Assembly (NCBI RefSeq): GCF_007786445.1
Contig: NZ_VNJI01000023.1
Location: 38,490-102,489, forward strand
Direction of reading: 5' to 3'
Source of the DNA: Paenibacillus cremeus
Lineage (GTDB): Bacteria; Bacillota; Bacilli; Paenibacillales; NBRC-103111
DNA length: 64,000 nucleotides
Part shown: positions 34,118 through 42,966 of the stretch, piece after piece
How the letters are laid out: each line of letters begins with the position of its first letter
How positions within the stretch are numbered: position 1 is the first letter of the stretch
Translations under genes and position numbers: made by a program
Notes under the pieces: generated by a model
The model's database searches: none
Told to the model about the DNA's origin: nothing
Seen by the model: only the letters and a program-made list of their open reading frames with translations

Positions 34118-35398
34118 TTAGTCAAAATAAATCGGGTTGGTCACCGTCGCCAGCAGCATTTTTCCTGCCGCCTCGAATTGTCGCCATACCTCCGCGCGAA
34201 CAAATCGTTTGCCCGCTGCATTGCAGCGCAGCGTCAGCGCTCCGTCCTCCGTCACCTCAACATCCTGCTCAACTCCGCTGCTGCTGAGGAGCTTCACGCG
34301 ATCGCCCGCCTTCAAATCATCCGCCTGCAAACGCACCTCACGCGCCAACTCGCCGGCAGGCACACCATCGCCCACCATATAAGAGCCGCAGCTCAAGTCC
34401 ACAAAAGGACCGTCCGGTGCGTACGTGATCAGCACATGCCCCTGTCCGATGCCATCCAGAATGCCGTCCACCGTCTTCGCCGAAGCATACACCCACGTGC
34501 ACGGCATCGCATGCTTTACATACGGATCCGGGCGATGCGTATCGCTGCCGCCGATGGCGACCAGTCTTCGACCGCTTACCAGCTGGTCATGCCACCACTG
34601 CAGCGCACGCTCGTTCCGTGCCGTGAACGGTCCGTTCCAAATTTCCACCCAGTCGTGATCCACATTGAAGTCCCATTCCCAGGGGCAAAAATCGCAGTGC
34701 GGATGGTTAAGGACGATTTTGGCACCATTCTGGCGCGCCTCGGCGAGCTTGGCATTGACATCCTCTTGCCCTTTGACGCGAAAATCCTTAATCGGATCGG
34801 CAACCCCAAGGAAGTTGCTATGGCCAAAATTGGTCGTAAACTCCGTCCCCGGAATCATGACGATGCTCGTATTGCGCGGATAAGCGTAGTTTTGGCTGAC
34901 GGCGTTATGGTCGGTCATGGCGGTGAAGTCGCAGCCCAGCTCCTCCATGATCGCTGCATTTTCCTCCAGTGTAAATTTACCGTCACTGTGCACGCTGTGC
35001 ATATGCAGGTCGCCCTTCAGCCAGCGCGGCGTATGGTACACGCATTCCACGGTAACCGTTACTGTGCAGCCGGCCTCTGGAATCTTGTAGGCATTGTGCA
35101 GCACCGCCCAGTTGCCCGGCGTCAGCTCTCCTGGCAGGTAGCCCGGCGTCGCCTTTTCCCGGCCGATCGTGAACTCCGAGCGTGCGCCCCCGCTCCAGCC
35201 TCTCACTCTAGCGGCATCCCTCACGCCAAGGTCAATGACCGCCTTCGGCTCGCCATGTGATTCCACCACGTAGGAGACATGCAGCTCCTCCACGTTCTCC
35301 GGCATTTCGAAAGGAACCTCGAGATAGGTGCTTTGCTCCGAATGTGCGATCGTGCGTGTAAGGGTCGTTACCGAACGTACTCGTTCTCCATGATTCAT
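34118..35398 (-). CDS. CehA/McbA-family PHP-domain metallohydrolase
   Basis: An N-terminal beta domain (residues 1-125) is followed by a PHP domain with GDLHMHSVHSDGKFT (two metal His and Asp, near 128-138), TAMTDHNAVS, PGTEFTTNFGHSNFLG, LNHPHCDFCPW and GGSDTHRPDP. CehA/McbA proteins hydrolyse carbamates, and related PHP enzymes phosphoesters; the substrate here is unknown. 426 aa, no signal peptide. The ATG 35398 has ACAGGAGAA upstream. The gene follows the second permease closely, at 21 bases, so it is part of the operon. Confidence 0.85.
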   Translation of the reverse strand: MNHGERVRSVTTLTRTIAHSEQSTYLEVPFEMPENVEELHVSYVVESHGEPKAVIDLGVRDAARVRGWSGGARSEFTIGREKATPGYLPGELTPGNWAVLHNAYKIPEAGCTVTVTVECVYHTPRWLKGDLHMHSVHSDGKFTLEENAAIMEELGCDFTAMTDHNAVSQNYAYPRNTSIVMIPGTEFTTNFGHSNFLGVADPIKDFRVKGQEDVNAKLAEARQNGAKIVLNHPHCDFCPWEWDFNVDHDWVEIWNGPFTARNERALQWWHDQLVSGRRLVAIGGSDTHRPDPYVKHAMPCTWVYASAKTVDGILDGIGQGHVLITYAPDGPFVDLSCGSYMVGDGVPAGELAREVRLQADDLKAGDRVKLLSSSGVEQDVEVTEDGALTLRCNAAGKRFVRAEVWRQFEAAGKMLLATVTNPIYFD

Positions 35399-35419
35399 CG
35401 GTGGATTCTCCTGTCGTAT

Positions 35420-36289
35420 TTATTCTTTATTGGCTCCAACCATCGTGCCTTTGACAAAATATTTTTGCACAAACGGATAAATGATCATCAGCGGAAGCAC
35501 CGCAATGACGATACCCGCCATTCGCACGTTCGTCGTCACGATGAAGTTGCTGGACGTCACATCCGAGTCGATAATGAGCGCCTTCAGCGCAATTTGCAGC
35601 GTATACTTGGCCTGATTGTTGATGAACAGCAGCGCCGGCGTAAAGTGGTTCCACTTGGAGACGAATTCGAACAAGGTGACCGTAGCGAGCCCTGCTTTAG
35701 CCAAAGGCAGGTACATGGTGAAGAAAATCCGCCAATCACCAGCCCCGTCAATCCGTGCCGATTCGCTCATCTCAATGGGCACCGACAAGAAGTAGTTGCG
35801 CATGAGAAGAATGCTGAAGCCGCCGATCAAACCGTAATTAATTAACGCCCATAAGGAATTCAGCAGGTGCAGATCCTTGTATACAACATAAAGTGGAATC
35901 ATAATTGCTTCCGACGGGATAGTCATCGTAATCAAAATAAAGGACAGCATCAGCTTTTTGCCCGGCAGCCCCGGCTGAACCAGCACATAGCCGGCCAATG
36001 CGGCTAAAATAACGTGCATTGCTGTGCCTACCAGCGTAACAATCGTATTGTTTTGCACCGGTGTGTAAAGCTGCATCCGGTTCCAAACGGTCGCGAACCC
36101 TTCGATACTGAACGGCTCAGGCCAAAGAATGATGCTCGGCTTCATCGAATTTAGGTTGGTGGAGAATGCCAGAGCGAAGGTGTTGACAAAAGGAATGACC
36201 ATGGTCAAGACCAAGCAAAGCAAGAACAGCACGTTAATGATATCAAAAACCCGGCTTGCGAAACTCTTTTTTTGTAGGCTGGAATTCAT
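35420..36289 (-). CDS. Sugar ABC transporter permease, LplC/YtcP type
   Basis: A membrane component of a carbohydrate-uptake-1 ABC importer. Six hydrophobic segments are seen (residues 16-38, 80-101, 111-131, 142-162, 186-206 and 255-275). The EAA loop ESARIDGAGDWRIFFTMYLP, which contacts the ATPase, is near 179-198. 289 aa. No ATPase gene is present in the operon, so a shared MsmX-type ATPase is expected. It ends with GTMVGANKE, as common in YtcP-like permeases. Confidence 0.93.
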   Translation of the reverse strand: MNSSLQKKSFASRVFDIINVLFLLCLVLTMVIPFVNTFALAFSTNLNSMKPSIILWPEPFSIEGFATVWNRMQLYTPVQNNTIVTLVGTAMHVILAALAGYVLVQPGLPGKKLMLSFILITMTIPSEAIMIPLYVVYKDLHLLNSLWALINYGLIGGFSILLMRNYFLSVPIEMSESARIDGAGDWRIFFTMYLPLAKAGLATVTLFEFVSKWNHFTPALLFINNQAKYTLQIALKALIIDSDVTSSNFIVTTNVRMAGIVIAVLPLMIIYPFVQKYFVKGTMVGANKE

Positions 36290-36299
36290 ATCGGTTGTC

Positions 36300-37175
36300 T
36301 CACCCCTCGTCCAAACGGATTAGCTTCCTAACCGCAAATGTCAAAATGAGCGTCATGATGATCAGAGAAAATCCGGCGGCGGTCGCGAGACCGATTTTAA
36401 ATTCGATAATCCCCTTTTGGAACGTGTAATACATGACGACATCGACTTTGCTCGCTATCGCGCCGTTACGCATCACGACAATCTGGTCAAAAATACGCAG
36501 AATGCCCATCACCATCAGCATGACGACCACCTTCATCGTATTGTATAGCTGTGGAATGGTAATGTAGCGTACGGCCTGCCAGCGGTTGGCCCCGTCAATC
36601 GTGGCCGCTTCATACAAGCTGGGATTGATGCCGACAATCGTGGCCAGGTACAAAATGCAGTAGTAGCCCATGTCCTTCCAGACGTTGGAGAGCACGATGA
36701 CCCAGCGGGCCGAGCTCGAATGCGACATGAACGCAATAGGCTTTTCCATCCCCAATGCGAGCAAAATCTGGTTCACAATCCCTGTATCCGGAGACAGCAG
36801 CATAATCCAGATCCCGCCGATAACGACCCACGAAAACAGATGCGGGAAATACACGATCGTTTGCGAAAGCTTCTTAAACCATGCGCTTGCGACTTCGGTT
36901 AACGATAAGGCCAAGATGACTGGCATAATGAGACCGAGCAGCAGCACGCCTCCGCTAATGACCAGCGTATTGCCAAACACATCCCAGAACGCGGGGTCTG
37001 TGAGCACCATCTTATAATTGTCGAGTCCGACGAATGGCCGGTTTCCGATCAAGCGGTAATTTTGCATACTGATGATTAAACCGCGAATGAGCGGATAGTA
37101 CGAGAACATACCAAACCAAGCGACAATGGGAATCATCATGAGGTATAAGGACTTATATTTCCAAACGGCTTTCAA
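36300..37175 (-). CDS. Sugar ABC transporter permease, LplB type
   Basis: The partner permease of the importer: six membrane segments and the EAA loop EAATIDGANRWQAVRYITIP near residue 195. The N-terminus after the TTG at 37175 reads LKAVWKYKSLYLMMIPIVAWF, typical of LplB proteins; AGGATGTGA is 7 bases upstream. The frame is open to 37280, but those residues overlap a hairpin and are not LplB-like. 291 aa. It lies 10 bases before the second permease gene. Confidence 0.92.
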   Translation of the reverse strand: MKAVWKYKSLYLMMIPIVAWFGMFSYYPLIRGLIISMQNYRLIGNRPFVGLDNYKMVLTDPAFWDVFGNTLVISGGVLLLGLIMPVILALSLTEVASAWFKKLSQTIVYFPHLFSWVVIGGIWIMLLSPDTGIVNQILLALGMEKPIAFMSHSSSARWVIVLSNVWKDMGYYCILYLATIVGINPSLYEAATIDGANRWQAVRYITIPQLYNTMKVVVMLMVMGILRIFDQIVVMRNGAIASKVDVVMYYTFQKGIIEFKIGLATAAGFSLIIMTLILTFAVRKLIRLDEG

Positions 37176-37214
37176 GCGGGATTCACATCCTGTCGGTAGG
37201 TTTACTAATCGGAA

Positions 37215-37246
37215 GAGAGGAAGCAGGCTGCCTCCCGCTTCCTCTC
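37215..37246 (-). promoter_or_regulatory. Intercistronic hairpin between binding protein and permease genes
   Basis: A perfect 10-bp stem GAGAGGAAGC/GCTTCCTCTC with a 12-base loop and no T run. Such hairpins often protect the upstream message, so that more binding protein than permease is made. Confidence 0.65.
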
Positions 37247-37302
37247 CTCCTGATTCATCTTTCGCCAGCTGCAACAGCACCCTATGGGTCCTGTAGGGTC
37301 GA

Positions 37303-38730
37303 TTAATCGATCAGCTTTTGCGCCTTCAGCTCGTCACGCATTTTCTTCACGGCATCCGCAGCAGGAAGCTCGCCGGTAATGGCTTTGATGCCGTAGGTGT
37401 TGATGATCTTATTGGCATCCGCCCAGTTCGATGGCGTCTGCTCCAGCGTTGCATATTTCACTACGAGCTCCTGCGCTTCTTTCACGCCCGGCAAAAGACC
37501 GAACGGATTCGGCACGTTCTTGTTGTACCAGAACGGTGTACCGTGATCCTGCGCATGTGCCTTACCTTGCTCGGTCAGCTCCAGCTTGCCGCCATTGTCT
37601 TTATAGTCCACATCTTTGATCCCGATGCTTCCAAGCGTAATTCCGTCCTTGCTGTGCCACCACTCGATGAATTCAAACGCCGTCTTCGGATGCGGAGCGT
37701 TCACAGGGATAATCCAAACATCCGGATCTCCGCGGCGGAGCATATATTTGCCATCTGGTCCCGGTACGCCCGGCAAGCCTTTGGCTTGGAATTTCGTGTT
37801 CGGGTCTTGCTGCAGACGCGTGCTGTTCAGCGTACCTACCCATGCATCCCAGTACGTGATCATGCCTGCGCGGTCGCCAAGGAACAGGTTGCGCATTTTT
37901 CCGGTGTCGTTGTTTACGAAGTCTGGATCAATAATGCCTTCTTTGTACAGCTTGTTCAGCCACTGCCATACCGGAACAGCCGCATCGGTGGCATAAGGAA
38001 CCACTTTCTTGCCGTCCTGCACGACATAGCGCTGCTTGAGGCCTGCGGCACTGAAGAAGCCTTGCAGCTCATACAGGTCCGGCTTGCCGGAGAAGGTCAG
38101 ACCGTACGTATCGGCTTTGCCGTTGCCGTCCGGATCTTTCTCTTTGAATGCTTTCAATACGTTGTAATATTCATCCAGGGTATTCGGATCCTTCAGGCCG
38201 AGCTTTTGCACCCAGTCTTCACGGATGATCGGCATCGTACCGCCTTGGAATTTCGTAAACACGCCATAAATTTTGCCGTCTTTCGCTTTGACCTGCTCCC
38301 ACTCACCCGTTGGAAGAACGTTAGGGTCAGAAAGCGTTTTCGAAGCTTTGATTTGAGCATCGAGAGGCTGGAGTACGCCCTGCTCCATCAAGATGTTCAT
38401 CTTTTCTTTGCTGACCTGCAGCAAGTCGAATTTCTCACCGGAGGAAATCGCCGCAAGCATCTTCTGGTCATAGTCTGCAGACGGCTTTTCCCATTTCACT
38501 GTGATGCCGGTCAGACGCTTAACCTCTTGCTCAAACTGCGTGTTCTCTTCCGGCGTTTTGCCGCCGATTACGTTAGCCATTACGCGGAGCGTACGTTCTT
38601 CTTTGTTAGCGGTATCGCCTGGCTTGGCCGCTTGATCTTGGGGCTTGCTGCTGTCTCCTCCGCCGCAGCCGGAAAGAGCGCCAACGAGCAGCGTCATGGC
38701 TGCCATGGAACTAAGCATTTTTTTGCTCAT
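37303..38730 (-). CDS. Extracellular solute-binding lipoprotein (LplA type)
   Basis: A lipoprotein signal peptide ends in the lipobox LSGC (19-22), followed by a Gly/Ser-rich tether. The mature protein is a family 1 sugar-binding protein of about 450 aa: WEKPSADYDQKMLAAISSGE, TYGLTFSGKPDLYELQGFF and RRGDPDVWIIPVNAPHPK fit the LplA/YtcQ group, which binds oligosaccharides or complex glycans. The ATG 38730 lies 6 bases after the LacI stop; GGGGGAG inside the end of that gene is its ribosome binding site. Confidence 0.92.
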   Translation of the reverse strand: MSKKMLSSMAAMTLLVGALSGCGGGDSSKPQDQAAKPGDTANKEERTLRVMANVIGGKTPEENTQFEQEVKRLTGITVKWEKPSADYDQKMLAAISSGEKFDLLQVSKEKMNILMEQGVLQPLDAQIKASKTLSDPNVLPTGEWEQVKAKDGKIYGVFTKFQGGTMPIIREDWVQKLGLKDPNTLDEYYNVLKAFKEKDPDGNGKADTYGLTFSGKPDLYELQGFFSAAGLKQRYVVQDGKKVVPYATDAAVPVWQWLNKLYKEGIIDPDFVNNDTGKMRNLFLGDRAGMITYWDAWVGTLNSTRLQQDPNTKFQAKGLPGVPGPDGKYMLRRGDPDVWIIPVNAPHPKTAFEFIEWWHSKDGITLGSIGIKDVDYKDNGGKLELTEQGKAHAQDHGTPFWYNKNVPNPFGLLPGVKEAQELVVKYATLEQTPSNWADANKIINTYGIKAITGELPAADAVKKMRDELKAQKLID

Positions 38731-38736
38731 TTTGTG

Positions 38737-39771
38737 TTACTCCCCCATCTCGTTCATAGTTGAATTTATTTGGCACGAATCGCGGAACACGAGCTTGCCT
38801 TCCACAATTCTATTGCACACAACATCAGGATTTCCCATCATTTCCAACAAAATGCGCGCCGCCTCCGAGCCCAGCGTTTCCACTTCCAGCTCCACGGAGG
38901 TCAGCCTCGGCGTGACTTCTTGCGCCAGCGTCGCGTCATTACTGAGCGCGATCACAGACAGATCAGCCGGCACCTCGATCCCAAGCTCTCTCGCTGCCCG
39001 CAGCACACCTAATGCAACGCGGTCGGTATCCGCGATTACTGCGGTATACTTCAGCTGCTTGTAGGCTTCCATCATAGCCATGTAACCGTATTCAACCGGG
39101 CTCTTATGGAGCTTCCGCGAATAGTTGAGGACATGGTTCTGCTGCCATAAGGCACCGTGAGCTTGAAACGCCTCCGCTAAACCGCTTTCACGATCGACCG
39201 CAACCGTCATATCGGCAGCCGAGTTGAGGAATAAGATCGATGAATGACCCTGCTTAAGCAGGTAATCCCCTACCATGAAGCCCACCTGCCGGTTATCATT
39301 ATCGACAAATGAAACGGTTTCATCTTCGGGATCAGGTCGACCGACTAGGACGAGCGGGATACCCATCTGCTTGAAGCGCTCAATTCGGGGATCCTGCTTC
39401 CGCGGGTTCAGCATGATGACGCCATCCACGGGATCCATCGAGAACTGCGTAGGATCGTCGTGCTCTGGCAGCGTATCGAGCAGTACCCGGTAGCCTTGCT
39501 GGGAGCATTCCTTCGTCACCCCGTTGATCATCTGAATCTCAAACCCCGACAAATTACTGCTTTTGGATATCGGCATTTTAAGTCCGACGATCATCGTCTT
39601 CTTAATCGCTAAGCTTCGTGCAACATGGTTGGGGAAGTATCCCATATCCTTGGCCACATTCAGAACCCGCTCCGTCACTTGCTTACTGATGGGTCTCTTC
39701 TTGCTGAATACGCTGGAGACGGTTCCCTTGGAAACCCCGGCGGCTTTCGCAACATCGTCTATCGTAGCCAC
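38737..39771 (-). CDS. LacI-family regulator heading the transporter-hydrolase operon
   Basis: The HTH (ATIDDVAKAAGVSKGTVSSVF) begins just after GTG 39771, which has AAGGAAGA 5 bases upstream; the frame runs to 39807 but the earlier codons lack a site. The core domain follows (VGLKMPISKSSNLSGFEIQM, PVDGVIMLNP, KYTAVIADTDRVALGVL, RLTSVELEVETLG). 344 aa. It is the first gene of the operon and is surrounded upstream by a cluster of AAACCGGTTT-type palindromes, so it almost surely represses itself and the operon until its ligand is present. Confidence 0.92.
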   Translation of the reverse strand: MATIDDVAKAAGVSKGTVSSVFSKKRPISKQVTERVLNVAKDMGYFPNHVARSLAIKKTMIVGLKMPISKSSNLSGFEIQMINGVTKECSQQGYRVLLDTLPEHDDPTQFSMDPVDGVIMLNPRKQDPRIERFKQMGIPLVLVGRPDPEDETVSFVDNDNRQVGFMVGDYLLKQGHSSILFLNSAADMTVAVDRESGLAEAFQAHGALWQQNHVLNYSRKLHKSPVEYGYMAMMEAYKQLKYTAVIADTDRVALGVLRAARELGIEVPADLSVIALSNDATLAQEVTPRLTSVELEVETLGSEAARILLEMMGNPDVVCNRIVEGKLVFRDSCQINSTMNEMGE

Positions 39772-39805
39772 ATGATCTTCCTTCCCATTCAAATGTTTAG
39801 CAATC

Positions 39806-39821
39806 ATTAAAGCGGTTTAAT
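39806..39821. promoter_or_regulatory. LacI-type operator O1
   Basis: ATTAAAGCGGTTTAAT, a 16-bp palindrome with one central mismatch, 35 bases before the regulator start. Confidence 0.75.
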
Positions 39822-39833
39822 GATTCGGCTAAT

Positions 39834-39847
39834 GAAAACCGGTTCTC
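39834..39847. promoter_or_regulatory. LacI-type operator O2 (partial)
   Basis: GAAAACCGGTTCTC shares the core AAACCGGTT with the other two sites. Confidence 0.55.
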
Positions 39848-39863
39848 ATTAAACCGGTTTAAT
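39848..39863. promoter_or_regulatory. LacI-type operator O3, perfect
   Basis: ATTAAACCGGTTTAAT is a perfect 16-bp palindrome just downstream of the -10 element. Confidence 0.82.
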
Positions 39864-39878
39864 TATCTTACAATTCAC

Positions 39879-39907
39879 ATTATAGCCGTGATAAACGCAC
39901 AATTCAA
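39879..39907 (-). promoter_or_regulatory. Predicted sigma-A promoter of the 39771-30623 operon
   Basis: -35 TTGAAT (39902-39907), 17-base spacer, -10 TATAAT (39879-39884), reading toward the LacI gene. Confidence 0.78.
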
Positions 39908-40015
39908 TACCTGTTGTGTAAAATGCACGTAAATATTAGGTAAAGCGGTTAACCTTGTGATGTATCAACACATTTTCAAAAATTTTCATGCCATTTTTTA
40001 CCCGGCTTTCCCAAC

Positions 40016-41182
40016 TTAAACGCCCACCGTGCTGCTTTGCTCTACCGCCCTCGTTTTTCGACTGGCTATGAAAAATCCCGCCATCGACAGCACACTGATC
40101 GCAAAGCAGAAGACGAACGCCGACTGAAATCCGAAATGTGCGGCAAACAAGCCTCCCAGCATTCCGCCGATGATTTTACCCATGGTCAGCTGAATCAGCG
40201 AATTGAGCATTTGTCCCGTGGCCTTCAGCTCCTTGATGACATGCTGATTGACGTACTCGGCTAAGCACAGATAGAACAAGATATAGGTGCCCCCATGGAG
40301 AATCCAGGTGAGCAGCACCGTCGCCGGCGTCAGCGCATAAGCGTACAGCAGCCAGCGCACCGCGTGAACCAGACCCGATACCAGCAAAATATTGCGAATC
40401 CCAAATCGCTCATAGATCGGTTTAAAAAAGATCATGAACGGAAATTGGCTGAAGGACCCGATGGCCAGCCCAATCCCGATCAGCTGCATGCTGATACCCT
40501 GCTCCTTGCTGTAAATCGCTTGAAACGCCAGAAAGAATCCCATCGTCGTGGCCATGACCAGCGTGTACAAATAAATAATAACGAGCTGCTTATTTTGAAA
40601 AATGGCGGCCAGCTTCACTTTGTTTTTCCCGCTTTGATGTCCCTCCACCTTCGGAATACCCAAGGAGAGCAAGAAGCAGCTGAACAGGATTATGGACGTG
40701 ATTAAAAAAATCGTATGAATATTTCGGGCAAACAACCAGCCTGCCGCGACCGAAATGATGGCATAGCCGACCGATCCGATCGAGCGGATGCGCGTAAATT
40801 TCACCACGCCTTTGGAGGACAGCTCCAAGGTAATCGCGTCGCTTAGCGGATTAATGGCGATCTGGAACAGACTGAACAGCGCCATAGCGATGAGCAGCGG
40901 CACGAATACGGTTCCGGCCCAAGGGACCAGCCAAACCGTGACGGCGGACATCAGGGTGCAGACGATCAATACGCGGTTTTTATACTTGGCGCGATCGGTC
41001 AGAAGTCCCCAGTAGGGCTGAGCGAACAGGCCGACAATCGCCCCAATGGAGGTGAGAATCCCAATCTCCGAGTTGCCGATGCCTACCTCTGTGAAGTACA
41101 GCCCGATATACGACGAAAACGCCCCCGTACTCATATAAATAAACGCATAAAATAGGGCTAAAATGATGACATTTTTTTGCAT
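40016..41182 (-). CDS. MFS transporter, sugar/nucleoside-symporter-like
   Basis: A 388 aa membrane protein with twelve hydrophobic segments. The N-terminal half (FYTEVGIGNSEIG-like: YFTEVGIGNSEIGILTSIGA, then QPYWGLLTDRAKYKNRVLIV) matches the MFS_1-like group that contains LacY-type and nucleoside-H+ symporters. The substrate is not known. The ATG 41182 has GAGAGGCGGAG upstream. A GAAACCGATTTC site 36 bases upstream resembles the operators of the neighbouring LacI gene, so it may share that regulator and serve the same sugar. Confidence 0.85.
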   Translation of the reverse strand: MQKNVIILALFYAFIYMSTGAFSSYIGLYFTEVGIGNSEIGILTSIGAIVGLFAQPYWGLLTDRAKYKNRVLIVCTLMSAVTVWLVPWAGTVFVPLLIAMALFSLFQIAINPLSDAITLELSSKGVVKFTRIRSIGSVGYAIISVAAGWLFARNIHTIFLITSIILFSCFLLSLGIPKVEGHQSGKNKVKLAAIFQNKQLVIIYLYTLVMATTMGFFLAFQAIYSKEQGISMQLIGIGLAIGSFSQFPFMIFFKPIYERFGIRNILLVSGLVHAVRWLLYAYALTPATVLLTWILHGGTYILFYLCLAEYVNQHVIKELKATGQMLNSLIQLTMGKIIGGMLGGLFAAHFGFQSAFVFCFAISVLSMAGFFIASRKTRAVEQSSTVGV

Positions 41183-41217
41183 GCTGCGTACTCCGCCTCT
41201 CTAAGGATGCCTTCCCT

Positions 41218-41229
41218 GAAACCGATTTC
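41218..41229. promoter_or_regulatory. Possible LacI operator upstream of the MFS gene
   Basis: GAAACCGATTTC matches the AAACCGGTTT core of 39806-39863 at nine of ten positions. Confidence 0.45.
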
Positions 41230-41423
41230 TTTCTATTATTTCACTCACTGCCCCTAATGCCAAGCGGAGTCTATAGGCCTAAAGCAACGAGAATGCGGCT
41301 TTTTCACCTGATTTGGGAGGCAATTCAGCCCTTAGGGTATTTTTTTCCGCCCTGTAACTTTTCGCGGTATCACTGCGTCTAACTAACACGAACAAATCTA
41401 TCCTCCGAAGGTGGTACCTGCCT

Positions 41424-42890
41424 ATGTTAAAACCAACGAAATCCGCGTTGTGTGCGCTGCTGATCGGTTTATCCATTACTGCTGCGGTTCCCGATCCGGT
41501 TGTGCAAGCTGCCCCCTCTTCCGTCTCAGTCAAGGTCGGGTTTCCCGAGTTTCCGGTAGCCGTGAATGGATCGATGATGGATGTGAAGCACAGCGCCTAT
41601 CCCCTTCTACTATATAAGGACATCACTTATTTTCCGATGACATGGACTAATACTGCAGCGCTGGCCTTAACGGTCGCTTGGGATGCCAAGAACGGTTTAT
41701 CTCTGCAAAAGAAGGCTGCCTGTGAGCCGCTCCAGCAAGATTTGACGCCGAAGATCAACACCAACGCCGTCAGCCAATATGCGACGCTCGTCCCGTTTCC
41801 CGTCCAAGTGAATGGCCGGACCGTCTACAATTCGAAGGAACCGTATCCTGTCCTGCTCTATAAAGACATCACCTACTTCCCGATGACATGGGCTTTTACG
41901 CACGATGACTTCGGATGGAACACAAGCTGGGACACCGCTCACGGGTTTGGCATTCAATCGTGTGACGGTGGAGCCGATGCACAGGCTAAGCAAACCGACA
42001 CGCTCAATCTAGCGAATGGTGGTCAGGTGGCGGTGTCCGGCGATTGGATTTATATGAATCCGACCAGCAGCTACGACGGTCCGAATAAGCTGGTGAAAGT
42101 CAATCAAGCCAGCGGCGAAGAAATCAAGCTGTCCGATGACAACGCGAGGTCCATTAACGTAGTGGGCGATTGGGTGTACTACACTGCAGCCGATCCGTCC
42201 AAGAGTCGGTTGCTAGGCTTGTATCGGATTAAAACCGACGGTACGCAGCGAGCGCAGGTTTCTTCGGAGCCAACCTCCCAAATTTGGGTGCAGGGTGATT
42301 CGATTTATTATATTCATCAAAGCTTTCTGTCTGTGGAGGGCATGACTGGCGGCGGGTATTACAAGATGGATGGCCTTCATACAATGAAGCTGGATGGCAC
42401 AGGAGATCAGTCGCTGACGAGCAGTGATTATATGCAGCAATTCGTCGTGAGCGGCAATCAGGTTTATTACATCTCTCAGAAGACGTCCGGCGAAAGCCAG
42501 TTATACGCGATGAACCTCGATGGCTCCGGGCAGACCCTGCTGCAGACAGGCGCTACCCGTGTGTTTGTAATCGACGGCTGGGTCTATTTTACTCATATTT
42601 TCGGCAAGCAGCTGAGCAAAATGAGGCCTGACAGCCAAGCGGTCATCCCGGTGTACACTTCCGATAAGCCGATCGCAACGCTAAGCTATCATGATGGCTG
42701 GATTTACACGGTCGCGGGCATGTTCGGCATCATGGGCAGCGCAACGATTGGAAAGCTTCGGGTCGACGGTTCGCAATGGACGGAGCTTATGGGCGCACGT
42801 GCAACGTCGCTTTATTTTGCTGGCAATACGCTGTATTATCCACAGGCCTGGATGGGAGACAATCCCTTGAAGCATCAGACGATCGAATGA
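41424..42890 (+). CDS. Secreted DUF5050-type beta-propeller protein with two stalk repeats
   Basis: A signal peptide (residues 1-29, ending VVQAAPSS) is followed by two similar stalk-like units at about 38-75 and 118-160; both contain the block LLYKDITYFPMTW. From about 190 to 485 there are repeated blades (VAVSGDWIYM, NVVGDWVYYTA, WVQGDSIYYI, FVVSGNQVYYI, FVIDGWVYFT, SYHDGWIYTV), a DUF5050-type propeller. Probably exported and cell-wall bound; the role is unknown. AGGTGG lies about 10 bases before the ATG. It is a single gene with a terminator behind. Confidence 0.85.
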   Translation: MLKPTKSALCALLIGLSITAAVPDPVVQAAPSSVSVKVGFPEFPVAVNGSMMDVKHSAYPLLLYKDITYFPMTWTNTAALALTVAWDAKNGLSLQKKAACEPLQQDLTPKINTNAVSQYATLVPFPVQVNGRTVYNSKEPYPVLLYKDITYFPMTWAFTHDDFGWNTSWDTAHGFGIQSCDGGADAQAKQTDTLNLANGGQVAVSGDWIYMNPTSSYDGPNKLVKVNQASGEEIKLSDDNARSINVVGDWVYYTAADPSKSRLLGLYRIKTDGTQRAQVSSEPTSQIWVQGDSIYYIHQSFLSVEGMTGGGYYKMDGLHTMKLDGTGDQSLTSSDYMQQFVVSGNQVYYISQKTSGESQLYAMNLDGSGQTLLQTGATRVFVIDGWVYFTHIFGKQLSKMRPDSQAVIPVYTSDKPIATLSYHDGWIYTVAGMFGIMGSATIGKLRVDGSQWTELMGARATSLYFAGNTLYYPQAWMGDNPLKHQTIE

Positions 42891-42892
42891 TT

Positions 42893-42932
42893 AAAAAGGA
42901 GGCGGCCGACAAAATCGGCAGCCTCCTTTTTA
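42893..42932. terminator. Bidirectional terminator
   Basis: AAAAAGGAGGC-GGCCGA pairs with TCGGCA-GCCTCCTTTTT around a 4-base loop, between convergent stops at 42890 and 42967. Confidence 0.92.
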
Positions 42933-42966
42933 ATTTAACCCATTAACCATTCAGCCTATCTGGTGC

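Noticed and set aside
41279..41533. 84-codon frame opposite the DUF5050 gene start
   Set aside because: Overlaps the signal peptide region of the real gene and has no ribosome binding site.
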